Assembly (NCBI GenBank): GCA_016235085.1
Contig: JACRMA010000042.1
Span: 29,016-74,838 of the forward strand
DNA from: Candidatus Zixiibacteriota bacterium
GTDB taxonomy: Bacteria > Zixibacteria > MSB-5A5 > WJJR01
DNA length: 45,823 nucleotides
Direction: 5' to 3'
Both the position numbers and the translations under genes were made by a program. The notes under the pieces are model-generated. The model was not told the origin of the DNA and did no database searches. It saw only the letters and a program-made list of their open reading frames with translations. Below are positions 1 to 8,637 of this stretch, one piece after another; the stretch's first letter is position 1; each line of letters starts with the position of its first letter.

Positions 1-1
1 A

Positions 2-109
2 GTGGGTCTTGGCGGCCATAGCCAGTACGGGCCGACATTCATCTGCAAAGAAGGTCCCGTCTATCCGTATACGCGCATCGCGGCGACCTTCGCGACGAGG
101 GAGATCTGA
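2..109 (+). CDS. Group 3b [NiFe] hydrogenase gamma (FAD/NAD(P)-binding) subunit, C-terminal end only
   Basis: Only the last 35 codons lie in the window; the stop TGA is at 107-109. The peptide includes [20 protein letters not shown], which resembles the C-terminal [2Fe-2S] tail of sulfhydrogenase gamma subunits (HydG/HyhG). In that family a CGHCQxGPxxxCKDGPVF pattern is normal. The subunit passes electrons between NADP(H)/FAD and the small subunit. Directly downstream, one base after the stop, is the ATG of the small subunit, as in group 3b operons. Two positions expected to be cysteine read Gly and Ser here (codons 11-13 or 14-16, and 20-22). Identification rests on a short tail plus context, so it is good but not certain. 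Confidence 0.75.
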   Translation: MGLGGHSQYGPTFICKEGPVYPYTRIAATFATREI

Positions 110-110
110 G

Positions 111-863
111 ATGGCTCGGCACGCCAAACCCCGGCTGGCGGTGTGGAAGTTCTCCTCCTGTGATGGCTGCCAGTTGAGTCTTCTGGATTGCGAGGATGAA
201 CTGTTGGCCGTGGCCGGCGCCGTCGAAATAGCCAATTTCCCGGAGGCCTCGCGTGCCATCGGGAAGGGGCCCTATGATCTTTCACTGGTCGAAGGCTCGA
301 TTACCACGCCGCACGATGCCGAGCGCATCCATCGTGTGCGCCGTTTGTCGAAGTTTTTGATCACCATCGGGGCCTGTGCCACTGCCGGTGGCATTCAGGC
401 CTTGCGTAACTTCCACGACGTTAGGAGTTACATCTCCGCCGTGTATCCTTCGCCGGAATTCATCGAAACCCTGAGCAAATCGACTCCGATCTCGGACCAT
501 GTCAAGGTGGACATGGAATTGCGTGGATGCCCGATCAACAAATACCAGTTGGTTGAGATCCTCAGCGCGATTCTCAACAAACGCAAGCCGGGTATCTCGT
601 CCCACAGCGTGTGCATCGAGTGCAAGCGCCGTGGAACTGTCTGCCTCATGGTGGCGCAGGGGATTCCCTGCCTGGGTCCGGTAACCCACGCGGGCTGTGG
701 CGCGATTTGTCCCAGCTACAATCGTGGCTGCTACGGGTGTTTTGGCCCGAAGGAGACGCCGAACACCGAATCACTGGCGGCTCAATTGACCGTGTTGGGC
801 GTATCCGATCCCGATATCGTCCGCGCCAGAGGGCGGGCTCCACATCCGGATCAAGGGGCGTGA
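111..863 (+). CDS. Group 3b [NiFe] hydrogenase small (delta) subunit, C-terminus replaced
   Basis: This electron-transfer subunit carries the Fe-S clusters that connect the NiFe site in the large subunit to the gamma subunit. I start at ATG 111 ([21 protein letters not shown]), because the protein there begins like the family and an upstream GAGGGAG (98-104) fits as ribosome binding site. Visible motifs are CDGC (residues 17-20), [16 protein letters not shown], and the late cysteine-rich block [11 protein letters not shown] ... [19 protein letters not shown]. Homology stops around residue 239 (near base 827). The last 12 residues are a frame-shifted read of the large-subunit start, so about 25-30 native C-terminal residues appear missing through a deletion. 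As it stands the protein would keep its cluster ligands but lose its tail. Confidence 0.88.
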   Translation: MARHAKPRLAVWKFSSCDGCQLSLLDCEDELLAVAGAVEIANFPEASRAIGKGPYDLSLVEGSITTPHDAERIHRVRRLSKFLITIGACATAGGIQALRNFHDVRSYISAVYPSPEFIETLSKSTPISDHVKVDMELRGCPINKYQLVEILSAILNKRKPGISSHSVCIECKRRGTVCLMVAQGIPCLGPVTHAGCGAICPSYNRGCYGCFGPKETPNTESLAAQLTVLGVSDPDIVRARGRAPHPDQGA

Positions 864-2070
864 GGTCACGGATGTCCGGCTGACCATCTTCGAGCCACCT
901 CGCTTCTTTGAAGCACTGCTGCGCGGCCGCAATTATTCGGAGGCGCCGGATATTACTGCCCGCATCTGCGGTATCTGCCCGGTGGCGTACCAGATGAGCT
1001 CGGTGCACGCAATGGAAAACGCGTTGGGCATCACCGTAGACGGTCCCTTGCGCGCCTTGCGCCGGCTCCTGTATTGCGGTGAATGGATTGAAAGCCACGC
1101 TCTCCATGTCTACCTGCTGCACGCGCCGGACTTCCTCGGCTATGAAGATGCCATTCAGATCGCACGCGACCATCCGGCGGTCGTGCAACGCGCTCTGCAA
1201 CTGAAAAAGATCGGGAATGAGATTGTCGCCACACTCGGCGGACGGGAGATTCATCCGATCAATGTCAGAGTTGGCGGATTCTACCGGGTGCCGGCAAAGT
1301 CGGAATTGACTCCACTGCTGGATCGTCTGCAATGGGCGCGGGATGCCTCAGTGGAAACGGTCCGTTGGGCAGCGACACTTCCATTTCCGGAGTTCGAGCC
1401 CGACTATGAGTTCGTCGCATTGCGTCATCCGGACGAATACCCGATCAACGAAGGACGCGTCGTCTCCAGCACCGGTCTCGACATCGCGGTGCACGAGTAC
1501 GAGGAGCACTTCTTCGAGGAGCACGCGAAGCATTCGAATGCCCTGCGATCCGTCCACAAGAACCACGGAGCGTATCACGTGGGTCCATTGGCGCGGTACA
1601 ATCTGAATTTCGACAGACTGTCGCCCGTGGCTCAATCCGCCGCCCGCGACGCCGGGCTGACGAATGTCTGCCGCAATCCGTTCAAGAGCATTATCGTTCG
1701 GGGTGTGGAGTTGGTGCAGGCGTGCGATGAGGCGGTCAGACTGATTCAGGAGTATACGATGCCCGGCCAGGCCGCGGTCCCCGTGGTGCCGCATGCGGGC
1801 ACCGGCTACGGATGTACCGAGGCGCCGCGGGGGATTTTGTATCACCGGTATCGCCTCGACGAGCAAGGGATCATCACAGAGGCAAAGATCGTTCCCCCGA
1901 CGTCCCAGAACCAAAAACAGATCGAATCCGATCTTCGGCAGTTCGTGGCGTCACACATCGATCTGCCCGACGAAAAGCTTACCTGGCAATGCGAACAGGT
2001 TGTGCGTAACTATGATCCGTGTATCTCCTGCGCGACTCATTTTCTGAAGCTTCACATCGAGCGGGAGTGA
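829..2070 (+). CDS. Group 3b [NiFe] hydrogenase large (alpha) subunit, 5' end missing
   Basis: Catalytic subunit binding the NiFe(CN)2CO centre. The L1 motif [12 protein letters not shown] has its cysteine codons at 967-969 and 976-978. The C-terminal L2 motif DPCISCATH has its cysteine codons at 2020-2022 and 2029-2031. The maturation protease is expected to cut after the His at 2038-2040, releasing FLKLHIERE. Recognisable homology begins at codon 829 ([13 protein letters not shown]), which corresponds to the RVEGEGGL start region of the family. The initiator and the first conserved Glu of that motif are absent, and an in-frame TGA lies at 787-789. The first in-frame start codon is GTG 982, which is internal and downstream of the L1 motif. 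So the gene as given lacks a usable start. The closest family by motif is group 3b; this is from memory of motif patterns, not a search. Confidence 0.85.
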   Translation, partial: EGGLHIRIKGREVTDVRLTIFEPPRFFEALLRGRNYSEAPDITARICGICPVAYQMSSVHAMENALGITVDGPLRALRRLLYCGEWIESHALHVYLLHAPDFLGYEDAIQIARDHPAVVQRALQLKKIGNEIVATLGGREIHPINVRVGGFYRVPAKSELTPLLDRLQWARDASVETVRWAATLPFPEFEPDYEFVALRHPDEYPINEGRVVSSTGLDIAVHEYEEHFFEEHAKHSNALRSVHKNHGAYHVGPLARYNLNFDRLSPVAQSAARDAGLTNVCRNPFKSIIVRGVELVQACDEAVRLIQEYTMPGQAAVPVVPHAGTGYGCTEAPRGILYHRYRLDEQGIITEAKIVPPTSQNQKQIESDLRQFVASHIDLPDEKLTWQCEQVVRNYDPCISCATHFLKLHIERE

Positions 2071-2095
2071 TCCGGCCACTCACTGGGATAACCCC

Positions 2096-2587
2096 ATGAC
2101 CACTCAGGCGACAGTCATCCGCAGACTCGTCATCGGAGTTGGCAACGACTTCCGTGGTGACGATGCCGCAGGGCTCGCGCTCGTGCGGCGGCTGCGCGGA
2201 TCGCTTCCCAATGGCACCGTTACCCGTGAGGTCACCGGGGACGCGGCCGGCATAATCGAAGCATGGCAGGGATTCGACGAGGTCGTTATTGTCGATGCCT
2301 GCAGCTCGGGTGAGGAAGCGGGGGCGTTGTTCCGCTTTGACGCGGTCGGCGGCGCTGTCCCTGAGCAAGTCCTCCGGGAATGCTCCACGCACGCCGTGGG
2401 GATCGCTAATGTTATCGAACTGGCCAGAACCCTGGGGCGCCTGCCGCCAACCTTGACCGTGTTTGCCATTGAGGGAACGGTATTCTCCACGGGTGCGCCA
2501 ATCTCGCACGATGTGTCGCTTGCAGTTGATTCGCTGGCGGCACAGCTTCGCCAGGAATGGAGCCGGGTTCAGCGGAAGAGGACGTGA
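2096..2587 (+). CDS. Hydrogenase maturation protease (HycI/HyaD, peptidase family M52)
   Basis: Nickel-dependent endopeptidase that trims the C-terminal peptide of the large subunit after NiFe cofactor insertion. The 163-residue length is typical. Family signatures are visible: GVGNDFRGDDAAG at residues 14-26 (the acidic nickel-site region), VIVDAC around 64-69, and STHAVG around 97-102. It lies 25 bases after the large-subunit stop in the same operon and faces a substrate with an intact DPCISCATH cleavage site. The start ATG 2096 gives a product aligned with the family from its first beta strand. Confidence 0.92.
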   Translation: MTTQATVIRRLVIGVGNDFRGDDAAGLALVRRLRGSLPNGTVTREVTGDAAGIIEAWQGFDEVVIVDACSSGEEAGALFRFDAVGGAVPEQVLRECSTHAVGIANVIELARTLGRLPPTLTVFAIEGTVFSTGAPISHDVSLAVDSLAAQLRQEWSRVQRKRT

Positions 2588-2595
2588 GGCATCGC

Positions 2596-4203
2596 ATGGC
2601 GAAGGCTTCTGCTCATCATCTGCGACAGAGAGGCAGCGGGGATGACGAGGTCATCCATCGGTTGCGCATCGATCTTTGCGGCGCAGTGCAGGGCGTTGGC
2701 TTCCGTCCCTTCGTCTACCGGCTCGCGCAAGAACTGCAGTTGCAGGGATGGGTGATGAATTCCGCCAATGGGGCAACCATCGAAGTCGAGGGTCCCGGCG
2801 CAGCGCTGGATCGTTTTCTGACCCGTCTTCAAAACGAACGTCCGCCCCGCGCTTTCTACCAGCACGTGGACCTCGCGCACCTCGCGCCGGCGGGATATTC
2901 CGGATTCGAAATCCGGGACAGCGATGAGAGCGGTTCGAAAACCGCGGTGATCCTCCCCGATGCCGCTACTTGCCCCGATTGCGTTCGTGAGATCTTCGAT
3001 CCGCAAGACCGCCGTTTCCGTTACCCGTTTACGAACTGCACCAACTGCGGTCCACGATTCACCATCATGACAGCGTTGCCCTATGATCGCGTCAACACGA
3101 CGATGAACGGTTTCCGGATGTGCGATGCGTGCCAGGCGGAATACGATGATCCGCGTGATCGCCGATTTCATGCGCAACCCAACGCGTGTCCGGCGTGTGG
3201 ACCACAGTTGGAGTTATGGGATTCCGGCGGTCGAATCGGTGCCACGCGGGATGATGCATTGGTTTCGGCAGCGAGGATCATCCGCGAGGGAAAGATACTC
3301 GCGCTGAAAGGACTCGGCGGTTTTCATCTGATCGTCGACGCGCGCAACGAGGCGGCGGTCTGCCGTTTGCGCTTGGCCAAGGGACACGAGGAAAAGGCGC
3401 TGGCGCTGATGTATCCCTCGCGTGAAATGATTGAGCGGGATTGCGAGTTGTCTTCGCCCGAGGCGCTTCTGCTGGAGTCACCTCAGGTGCCAATCACGTT
3501 ACTCAGGCGAAAATCGTTCCCGTTAGGGGCTGCGGCGGTCCTCGCGCCCTCGATCGCGCCGGGGAATCCCAATCTCGGGGTCATGCTGCCTTACACGCCA
3601 TTACACCATCTGCTCATGGCGGAACTGGGCTTCCCTGTGGTTGCCACCAGCGGCAACCGCTCCGATGAAACAATCTGCACCGATGAGACCGACGCCCTGC
3701 AACGCCTGCATGGGATCGCCGATTACTTCCTCGTGCACAACCGTCCCATCACGCGGCATGCCGATGATTCGGTTGTCCGGGTGTCGCTCGGCCGGGAACT
3801 GCTTTTGAGACGTGCCCGGGGATACGCCCCGCTCCCGGTGGAGTTCGCAGAGTCAATCCCACCACTGCTCGCCGTGGGCGGCCACCTGAAGAATACCGTG
3901 GCGTGGTCTGCCGGTAGCAATGCCTTCATCAGCCAGCATATCGGTGATCTCGACACCGCTCAGGCACTCGATGCCTTCGAGCATGTCATCGCCGATTTGC
4001 CCAAGATTCATGAATCGCAACCGATTGCCGTGGCGTGCGATCTGCATCCGGACTATAGCTCCACCAGACACGCGGAATCCCTCGGCCTCCCGGTGATTCG
4101 GGTGCTGAACGGGTCGCGCACTTCCGGACGTTTCCGCTGCCGGGGGGCGAGGCCGCCATCAAGGAACCCAGGCGGGCCGTGTTGGGGGTGCTCTACGAGA
4201 TGA
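2596..4203 (+). CDS. hypF: HypF carbamoyltransferase, N-terminal fragment (frame broken near 4105)
   Basis: HypF makes the carbamoyl group that becomes the cyanide ligands of the NiFe site. It passes the group from carbamoyl phosphate to the HypE C-terminal cysteine. I prefer ATG 2596 (GAGG at 2587-2590) to ATG 2557, which overlaps the protease gene. Domains in order: acylphosphatase-like (GAVQGVGFRPFVYRL, about residues 23-100), two zinc-finger-like CxxC pairs (CPDC...NCTNCGP and CDAC...ACPACGP, about 126-205), a YrdC-like domain (about 230-410), and the beginning of the Kae1-like domain with ACDLHPDYSSTRHAESLGLPVIRV. Family homology ends after codon 4102-4104. The remaining residues to the stop at 4203 are out of frame. 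The expected HHHAH and DGTGYG motifs that should follow are absent from the DNA. Confidence 0.88.
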   Translation: MAKASAHHLRQRGSGDDEVIHRLRIDLCGAVQGVGFRPFVYRLAQELQLQGWVMNSANGATIEVEGPGAALDRFLTRLQNERPPRAFYQHVDLAHLAPAGYSGFEIRDSDESGSKTAVILPDAATCPDCVREIFDPQDRRFRYPFTNCTNCGPRFTIMTALPYDRVNTTMNGFRMCDACQAEYDDPRDRRFHAQPNACPACGPQLELWDSGGRIGATRDDALVSAARIIREGKILALKGLGGFHLIVDARNEAAVCRLRLAKGHEEKALALMYPSREMIERDCELSSPEALLLESPQVPITLLRRKSFPLGAAAVLAPSIAPGNPNLGVMLPYTPLHHLLMAELGFPVVATSGNRSDETICTDETDALQRLHGIADYFLVHNRPITRHADDSVVRVSLGRELLLRRARGYAPLPVEFAESIPPLLAVGGHLKNTVAWSAGSNAFISQHIGDLDTAQALDAFEHVIADLPKIHESQPIAVACDLHPDYSSTRHAESLGLPVIRVLNGSRTSGRFRCRGARPPSRNPGGPCWGCSTR

Positions 4204-4793
4204 TGGGGGAGAGGGTTTTTGCGTTGCCCATTGTTGGTCGCATGGGCTTGACCAATGCTGAACTCGGCGTCATTCATTCCATGCTGCGCTCCGGGACGAA
4301 TTGCCCGCGTACGTCCAGCGCCGGGCGGCTCTTCGATGCCATCGCGGCACTCACGGGGGTCAGAATGATCTCGAGGCTTGAGGGCCAGGCCGCGATGGAA
4401 CTGGAGTTCGCGCTGAAAGATGCCAGTGGCGATTCCGCCTATCCCGTCGAATTGCGCGGTGATCAAGTTCCAATCGTCGTGAACTGGGAGTCCATGATTT
4501 CACAAGTCATGAGAGATGTGGACAGCGGAGCTGCCACGTCGGTGGTCTCGTTGAAGTTCCACAATGCGTTGGCAGAGAGTATTGTCGCTATCGCCCAACG
4601 GATCGGACTGCCATCGGTCGCGCTAAGTGGCGGCTGCTTCCAAAACCGGTATCTGAGCGAACGGGCGGTGGGCCGGTTACGTGACGCCGGCTTCACACCG
4701 TGCTGGCATCAGAGTGTTCCACCGGGTGACGGCGGCATTTCGCTCGGCCAAATCTACGCCGCCACCAGAGAACTCTCGAAGGGGAGGAGATGA
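4107..4793 (+). CDS. hypF: HypF carbamoyltransferase, C-terminal fragment
   Basis: This frame resumes HypF homology with ERVAHFRTFPLPGGEAAIKEPRR, the part that follows the DGTGYG/WGGE segment in intact proteins. It runs through GLTNAELGVIHSMLRSGTNCPRTSSAGRLFDA and SLKFHNALAESIV to LSGGCFQNRYL and GDGGISLGQIYAA. These are typical of the Kae1-like C-terminal domain. It has no start of its own at the homology boundary; the first usable start-like codon is TTG 4179. Together with the N-terminal part it gives about 731 residues, so roughly 50-60 residues appear lost at the junction. With both fragments separate the enzyme would be inactive unless the break is an assembly error. Confidence 0.86.
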   Translation, partial: ERVAHFRTFPLPGGEAAIKEPRRAVLGVLYEMMGERVFALPIVGRMGLTNAELGVIHSMLRSGTNCPRTSSAGRLFDAIAALTGVRMISRLEGQAAMELEFALKDASGDSAYPVELRGDQVPIVVNWESMISQVMRDVDSGAATSVVSLKFHNALAESIVAIAQRIGLPSVALSGGCFQNRYLSERAVGRLRDAGFTPCWHQSVPPGDGGISLGQIYAATRELSKGRR

Positions 4794-4796
4794 GTC

Positions 4797-5069
4797 ATGT
4801 GCCTGGCGATCCCGGGGAAGATCGAAAGTGTATCCGGCGATGACCCGCTCACCCGCACCGGACGTGTCAGCTTCGGCGGAATCGTCAAAGAGATCAATCT
4901 GGCGTATGTGCCCGAGGCAAGTGTCGGCGACTATGTGATCGTGCATGTGGGATTCGCGATCAGTACACTGGACGAAAGCGAAGCGGGAAAGGTGTTCGAG
5001 TATCTCCGCGAGATTGGTGAACTGGACGGCCTTGGCACCGACGATGCTGCATCCGGAGAACATCCGTGA
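4797..5069 (+). CDS. hypC: HypC/HybG-type hydrogenase chaperone
   Basis: Small chaperone of 90 residues that carries the Fe(CN)2CO unit with HypD and delivers it to the large-subunit precursor. It begins MCLAIPGKI, and the Cys at position 2 (after Met removal, the N-terminal residue) is the functional one in the family. The beta-barrel part continues with [46 protein letters not shown] ribosome binding site precedes the ATG. It starts 3 bases after the hypF stop and its TGA overlaps the GTG of hypD, so the genes are translationally coupled. Confidence 0.96.
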   Translation: MCLAIPGKIESVSGDDPLTRTGRVSFGGIVKEINLAYVPEASVGDYVIVHVGFAISTLDESEAGKVFEYLREIGELDGLGTDDAASGEHP

Positions 5070-6151
5070 AGTTCATCGATGAGTACCGCGACGCCGAAAC
5101 GGCACGCCGCTACGCGGCCGCTCTAGCGGAGCTTGTCACGCAACCTTGGACCCTCATGGAAGTGTGTGGTGGGCAAACCCATGCGATCGTACGCTACGGG
5201 ATCGACGAACTGCTGCCTGAGGGCCTGACTTTGGTCCATGGTCCCGGCTGCCCTGTTTGCGTGACACCACTCGAACTAATTGAAAAAGCCCTGCAGATCG
5301 CATCGACCGACGGGGTCATCTTCTGTTCGTTCGGAGACATGTTGCGGGTCCCTGGCCGTGACCGGGACCTGCTCAGCGTGAGGGCGACCGGAGGCGATGT
5401 CCGGATTGTCTACTCGCCAATGGACGCCCTCAAAGTCGCACGCGCCAATCCTGACCGGCCGGTCGTCTTCTTTGCGGTCGGGTTCGAAACAACTGCTCCA
5501 GCCAACGCCATGGCGGTGCATCAGGCTAGACGTGAGGGCGTCTCAAACTTCTTCCTGCTCGTTTCCCATGTCCTCGTGCCACCCGCCATCGAGGCGATCC
5601 TTTCCTCACCGAGCAATCGCGTGCAGGGGTTCCTCGCGGCGGGCCACGTCTGCACGGTCATGGGTTACACTGAGTACGAACCGATCGCCGCCAAGTATCA
5701 TGTCCCGATTGTGGTCACCGGCTTTGAGCCATTGGACATTCTGCAGGGAATCACGATGTGCGTGAAGCAACTGGAGGAGGGGCGCGCCGACGTTGAGAAT
5801 CAGTACACTCGCGCCGTCCGCCGTGAGGGGAATCGCCCGGCGCAGGAACTGATCCGTGAAGTATTCGAGATTGGACCGCGCCGCTGGCGTGGCATCGGCG
5901 AGATTCCTGCAAGCGGTCTGCGGCTCACCTCGCCGTACGCGCAGTTTGACGCCGAGTCCCGGTTCGGATTGGCGGGCCAGGTCGTAGAAGAACCCGCGGA
6001 GTGCCAAAGCGGACTGATCCTTCAAGGGATTATGAAGCCCAGCGAATGCGCGGCCTTTGGCACACGTTGCACGCCGGAACATCCGCTGGGGGCGACCATG
6101 GTCTCCTCCGAGGGTGCGTGCGCCGCCTATTTCCGCTACCGGCGCGATTGA
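5066..6151 (+). CDS. hypD: HypD, Fe-(CN)2CO cofactor assembly scaffold
   Basis: HypD is a [4Fe-4S] protein that, with HypC, forms the scaffold on which the iron receives CN and CO ligands. The 361-residue length is normal. Conserved features seen are [10 protein letters not shown] (near residues 32-41), [37 protein letters not shown], and a C-terminal cysteine-containing part with [25 protein letters not shown] before a final [12 protein letters not shown]. It starts with GTG in a GTGA overlap with the hypC stop. No disruption is visible, in contrast to hypF. Confidence 0.96.
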   Translation: MKFIDEYRDAETARRYAAALAELVTQPWTLMEVCGGQTHAIVRYGIDELLPEGLTLVHGPGCPVCVTPLELIEKALQIASTDGVIFCSFGDMLRVPGRDRDLLSVRATGGDVRIVYSPMDALKVARANPDRPVVFFAVGFETTAPANAMAVHQARREGVSNFFLLVSHVLVPPAIEAILSSPSNRVQGFLAAGHVCTVMGYTEYEPIAAKYHVPIVVTGFEPLDILQGITMCVKQLEEGRADVENQYTRAVRREGNRPAQELIREVFEIGPRRWRGIGEIPASGLRLTSPYAQFDAESRFGLAGQVVEEPAECQSGLILQGIMKPSECAAFGTRCTPEHPLGATMVSSEGACAAYFRYRRD

Positions 6152-6191
6152 ATGGCAGTGGCGATTCATGTTTAGAAGGCGAGAATGACCG

Positions 6192-7247
6192 ATGACACCT
6201 GACACCGAAATCCACCCGTCTTGCCCGCTGCCAATTGCTGATTACCCGCATGTGATGATGGCGCATGGAGGAGGCGGACGCCTAATGCAGCAATTGATCG
6301 AGAAGGTGTTCATCTCCAGCTTCGATAATCCCCTGCTCGCCACACGCCATGATTCTGCGGTATTCGAAGCGGGCCGCAGCCGCCTCGCGTTCACCACGGA
6401 CTCGTACGTGGTCAAGCCGCTCTTCTTCCCCGGTGGGGATATCGGAACACTCGCGGTCAACGGCACGGTGAACGATCTGGCGATGAGTGGGGCGAAGCCT
6501 CTGTATCTAAGCGCAGGATTCATCATCGAAGAAGGCTTCCCGACTGAATCACTGTGGCGGATTGCCCAGTCGATGCGGCACGCGGCCGAGCGGGCAGGTG
6601 TCAGGATCGTCACGGGTGATACGAAAGTCGTCGATCGGGGGAAGGGCGACGGCATCTTCGTGAATACGGCCGGAATCGGCGTGATCGAGCACAGCCTGGT
6701 GATTGCTCCGGCGAGCGTCCGTCCGGGCGATGCGATTCTCCTCAGCGGTGACATCGGACGCCACGGAATCGCCGTGATGGCGGCCCGCGAGGGAATCGCA
6801 TTCGAGACAACGATCGAAAGCGACTGCGCCCCGCTCGGCGGATTGGCGCAACACCTTCTGGTTGCCGGAATTGAAATCCACTGCCTGCGCGATCTGACGC
6901 GTGGCGGACTGGCGAGCGCGCTCGTTGAAATCGCCCAGACATCCCGCCTCGCAATTCGCATCGATGAATCGGAGCTGCCGGTCTGCGAACAGGTCCAGGG
7001 TGCCTGTGAGTTATTGGGACTGGATCCGCTCTATGTGGCCAACGAAGGCCGCATGGTCTGCTTCCTCCCACGCGCGCAAGCGTCCGCGGCTCTGGAATTG
7101 ATGAGGTCGGTTTCGCCGGGCGAAGGCGCTGTTCTCATCGGCGAAGTGAAAAACACTCCGCCCGGCCGGGTCACGATGACCACCCGGATTGGCGTGGATC
7201 GTGTGGTTGACATGCAAAGCGGCGAGCAGTTGCCGCGAATATGTTGA
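6192..7247 (+). CDS. hypE: HypE, carbamoyl dehydratase of NiFe hydrogenase maturation
   Basis: HypE (AIR synthase-like fold) uses ATP to dehydrate the carbamoyl group on its C-terminal cysteine to thiocyanate, which is the source of the CN ligands. The protein ends PRIC, so the terminal cysteine acceptor is present. Family motifs include [12 protein letters not shown] near the start, [44 protein letters not shown] and [13 protein letters not shown]. Length 351 residues is normal. ATG 6192 was chosen; ATG 6185 is out of frame. It closes the hyp operon and converges with the next gene, whose stop lies only 6 bases away. Confidence 0.96.
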   Translation: MTPDTEIHPSCPLPIADYPHVMMAHGGGGRLMQQLIEKVFISSFDNPLLATRHDSAVFEAGRSRLAFTTDSYVVKPLFFPGGDIGTLAVNGTVNDLAMSGAKPLYLSAGFIIEEGFPTESLWRIAQSMRHAAERAGVRIVTGDTKVVDRGKGDGIFVNTAGIGVIEHSLVIAPASVRPGDAILLSGDIGRHGIAVMAAREGIAFETTIESDCAPLGGLAQHLLVAGIEIHCLRDLTRGGLASALVEIAQTSRLAIRIDESELPVCEQVQGACELLGLDPLYVANEGRMVCFLPRAQASAALELMRSVSPGEGAVLIGEVKNTPPGRVTMTTRIGVDRVVDMQSGEQLPRIC

Positions 7248-7253
7248 TCGAGC

Positions 7254-8540
7254 TTACTGCATCTCCTCGACCAGGAAAGACGCCGTGTAGTCTTGGGACA
7301 TTGCGTGTCCGGACGTCGTTTGGGCCGACCGTGCGAGCTTGTAAGTGTAGACCGTCCCCGGTGTCAACGCACCCTGCGGGCTGAATTGCATCTGTCGCGG
7401 GCTGCTGTACCAGGTGATGATTCCGGGAATCAGCGAGTCGGTGGCGAAGAGGCGCAGACTGAATGCCGCGCGGACCGACGCCGTATCCATCGGGGCATTG
7501 AATACCAGAGAGATTGAACAGACGGTACAGTGCATCCGGGCGCCGTTCTGTGGATAAGACTGAATCACGCCACTGGGCTCGGTCGTGAAGCGAATGGTAT
7601 CCGTTTGTGGCAAGGTTAGAGGTCCATCGAGTGGAACCGTACCGCTGATGATCATCAGGTAGTTGGTCTCCGGCAATAACGGATCGGTGCCGGTCGCCAT
7701 GAATGAATACTGTCCGCCACTCGATCCTTTGGCGGTTTGCAGCCACAAACCCGGGATGGCCGGGACAAAGCTCACCGCTTTCGTCAATGAGTCTTCATCA
7801 ATGACCACATTGAAAGACAACGACGGGCCGAATTCCATCAAGGGAACGCCACCATTGATACCCGATGGAAAACTCCTGAGCTTCAGGATCAACGGCTCAG
7901 TCGTGAAGTGCAGCACAAGGTCACTCCCCAGAGTCCCACCGCCGGCCAAGCGCACCGATGCCGGAATTCTCACCGTGTAGTTGGTTGCGAGGCGCAACCG
8001 TTCCGTCGGATAGAAAGTGTACTGTGAACTTCCATACGTCTTCGATGCCCATGTTTGCTCGTTCCACTCACCATTCAGCTCGGGTGTTATTGTCGCAGAA
8101 CTCTCCAAGTCATCGAGAATGACGCGCTCGTCAGCGTACAGTCTGATACTGGTGCTCAAGTGGACCGAATCCCGGCCGTCTTCCGGCGCGCTCTGGTAGA
8201 ACGGGTAAGGGAAGTTCGACACGGTAACATCGCCGATGGACAGAATCTGTCCGGAGGCAACGGTCAGGTTAGTTATTTCCCGGCGCGAATAGTTGACCGG
8301 TATGACGACGATGCCATAGACGCCCGTTGGCAGCGAATCCAAAACAAAGTACCCACTCGGATCCACATGCTTAACCCGAACGCTGTCGCTGGTCATCACA
8401 AGTGTACCCGGGTCCCCGGGCACAACGCGTCCCGAGATCGCACCGGTCGTGAACGAGTAGTAGTTATTATTGATGATTGTCTTGTCGGAGCATCCGCCGA
8501 TTGCCGCTACCAGCAGCACGAGCCATCGCAACGATCGCAT
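7254..8540 (-). CDS. Lipoprotein with bacterial Ig-like (Big_5) repeats
   Basis: A 428-residue predicted lipoprotein of unknown role. The start at 8540 is chosen because AGGAGG lies 7 bases upstream on the minus strand, although the frame is open further. The N-terminus MRSLRWLVLLVAAIGGCSDK is a lipoprotein signal with Cys about residue 17. After a carboxypeptidase-regulatory-like stretch (ISGRVVPGDPGTLVM, YFVLDSLPTGVYGIVVIP) come three similar segments of SbsA/Big_5 type. Each has a pattern of positive-end phrases such as PEDGRDSVHLSTSIRL, LATNYTVRIP and LTPGTVYTYKL, and LHFTTEP / IRFTTEP endings. It probably sits in the outer membrane or periplasm. It overlaps no neighbour but nearly touches hypE in a convergent arrangement. 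Confidence 0.82.
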   Translation of the reverse strand: MRSLRWLVLLVAAIGGCSDKTIINNNYYSFTTGAISGRVVPGDPGTLVMTSDSVRVKHVDPSGYFVLDSLPTGVYGIVVIPVNYSRREITNLTVASGQILSIGDVTVSNFPYPFYQSAPEDGRDSVHLSTSIRLYADERVILDDLESSATITPELNGEWNEQTWASKTYGSSQYTFYPTERLRLATNYTVRIPASVRLAGGGTLGSDLVLHFTTEPLILKLRSFPSGINGGVPLMEFGPSLSFNVVIDEDSLTKAVSFVPAIPGLWLQTAKGSSGGQYSFMATGTDPLLPETNYLMIISGTVPLDGPLTLPQTDTIRFTTEPSGVIQSYPQNGARMHCTVCSISLVFNAPMDTASVRAAFSLRLFATDSLIPGIITWYSSPRQMQFSPQGALTPGTVYTYKLARSAQTTSGHAMSQDYTASFLVEEMQ

Positions 8541-8637
8541 TACCAGCCTCCTGGGAAGATCCTGCATTGGCAATATGGCGATTCCTGTTCGCAGGTCAAC
8601 ATCAGCGCGAACGCGGTGGAGACGCAGCCTGGAGGGT

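Noticed and set aside
4179-4793. Independent small gene downstream of hypF
   Set aside because: The product is clearly the missing C-terminal part of HypF, not a separate protein.
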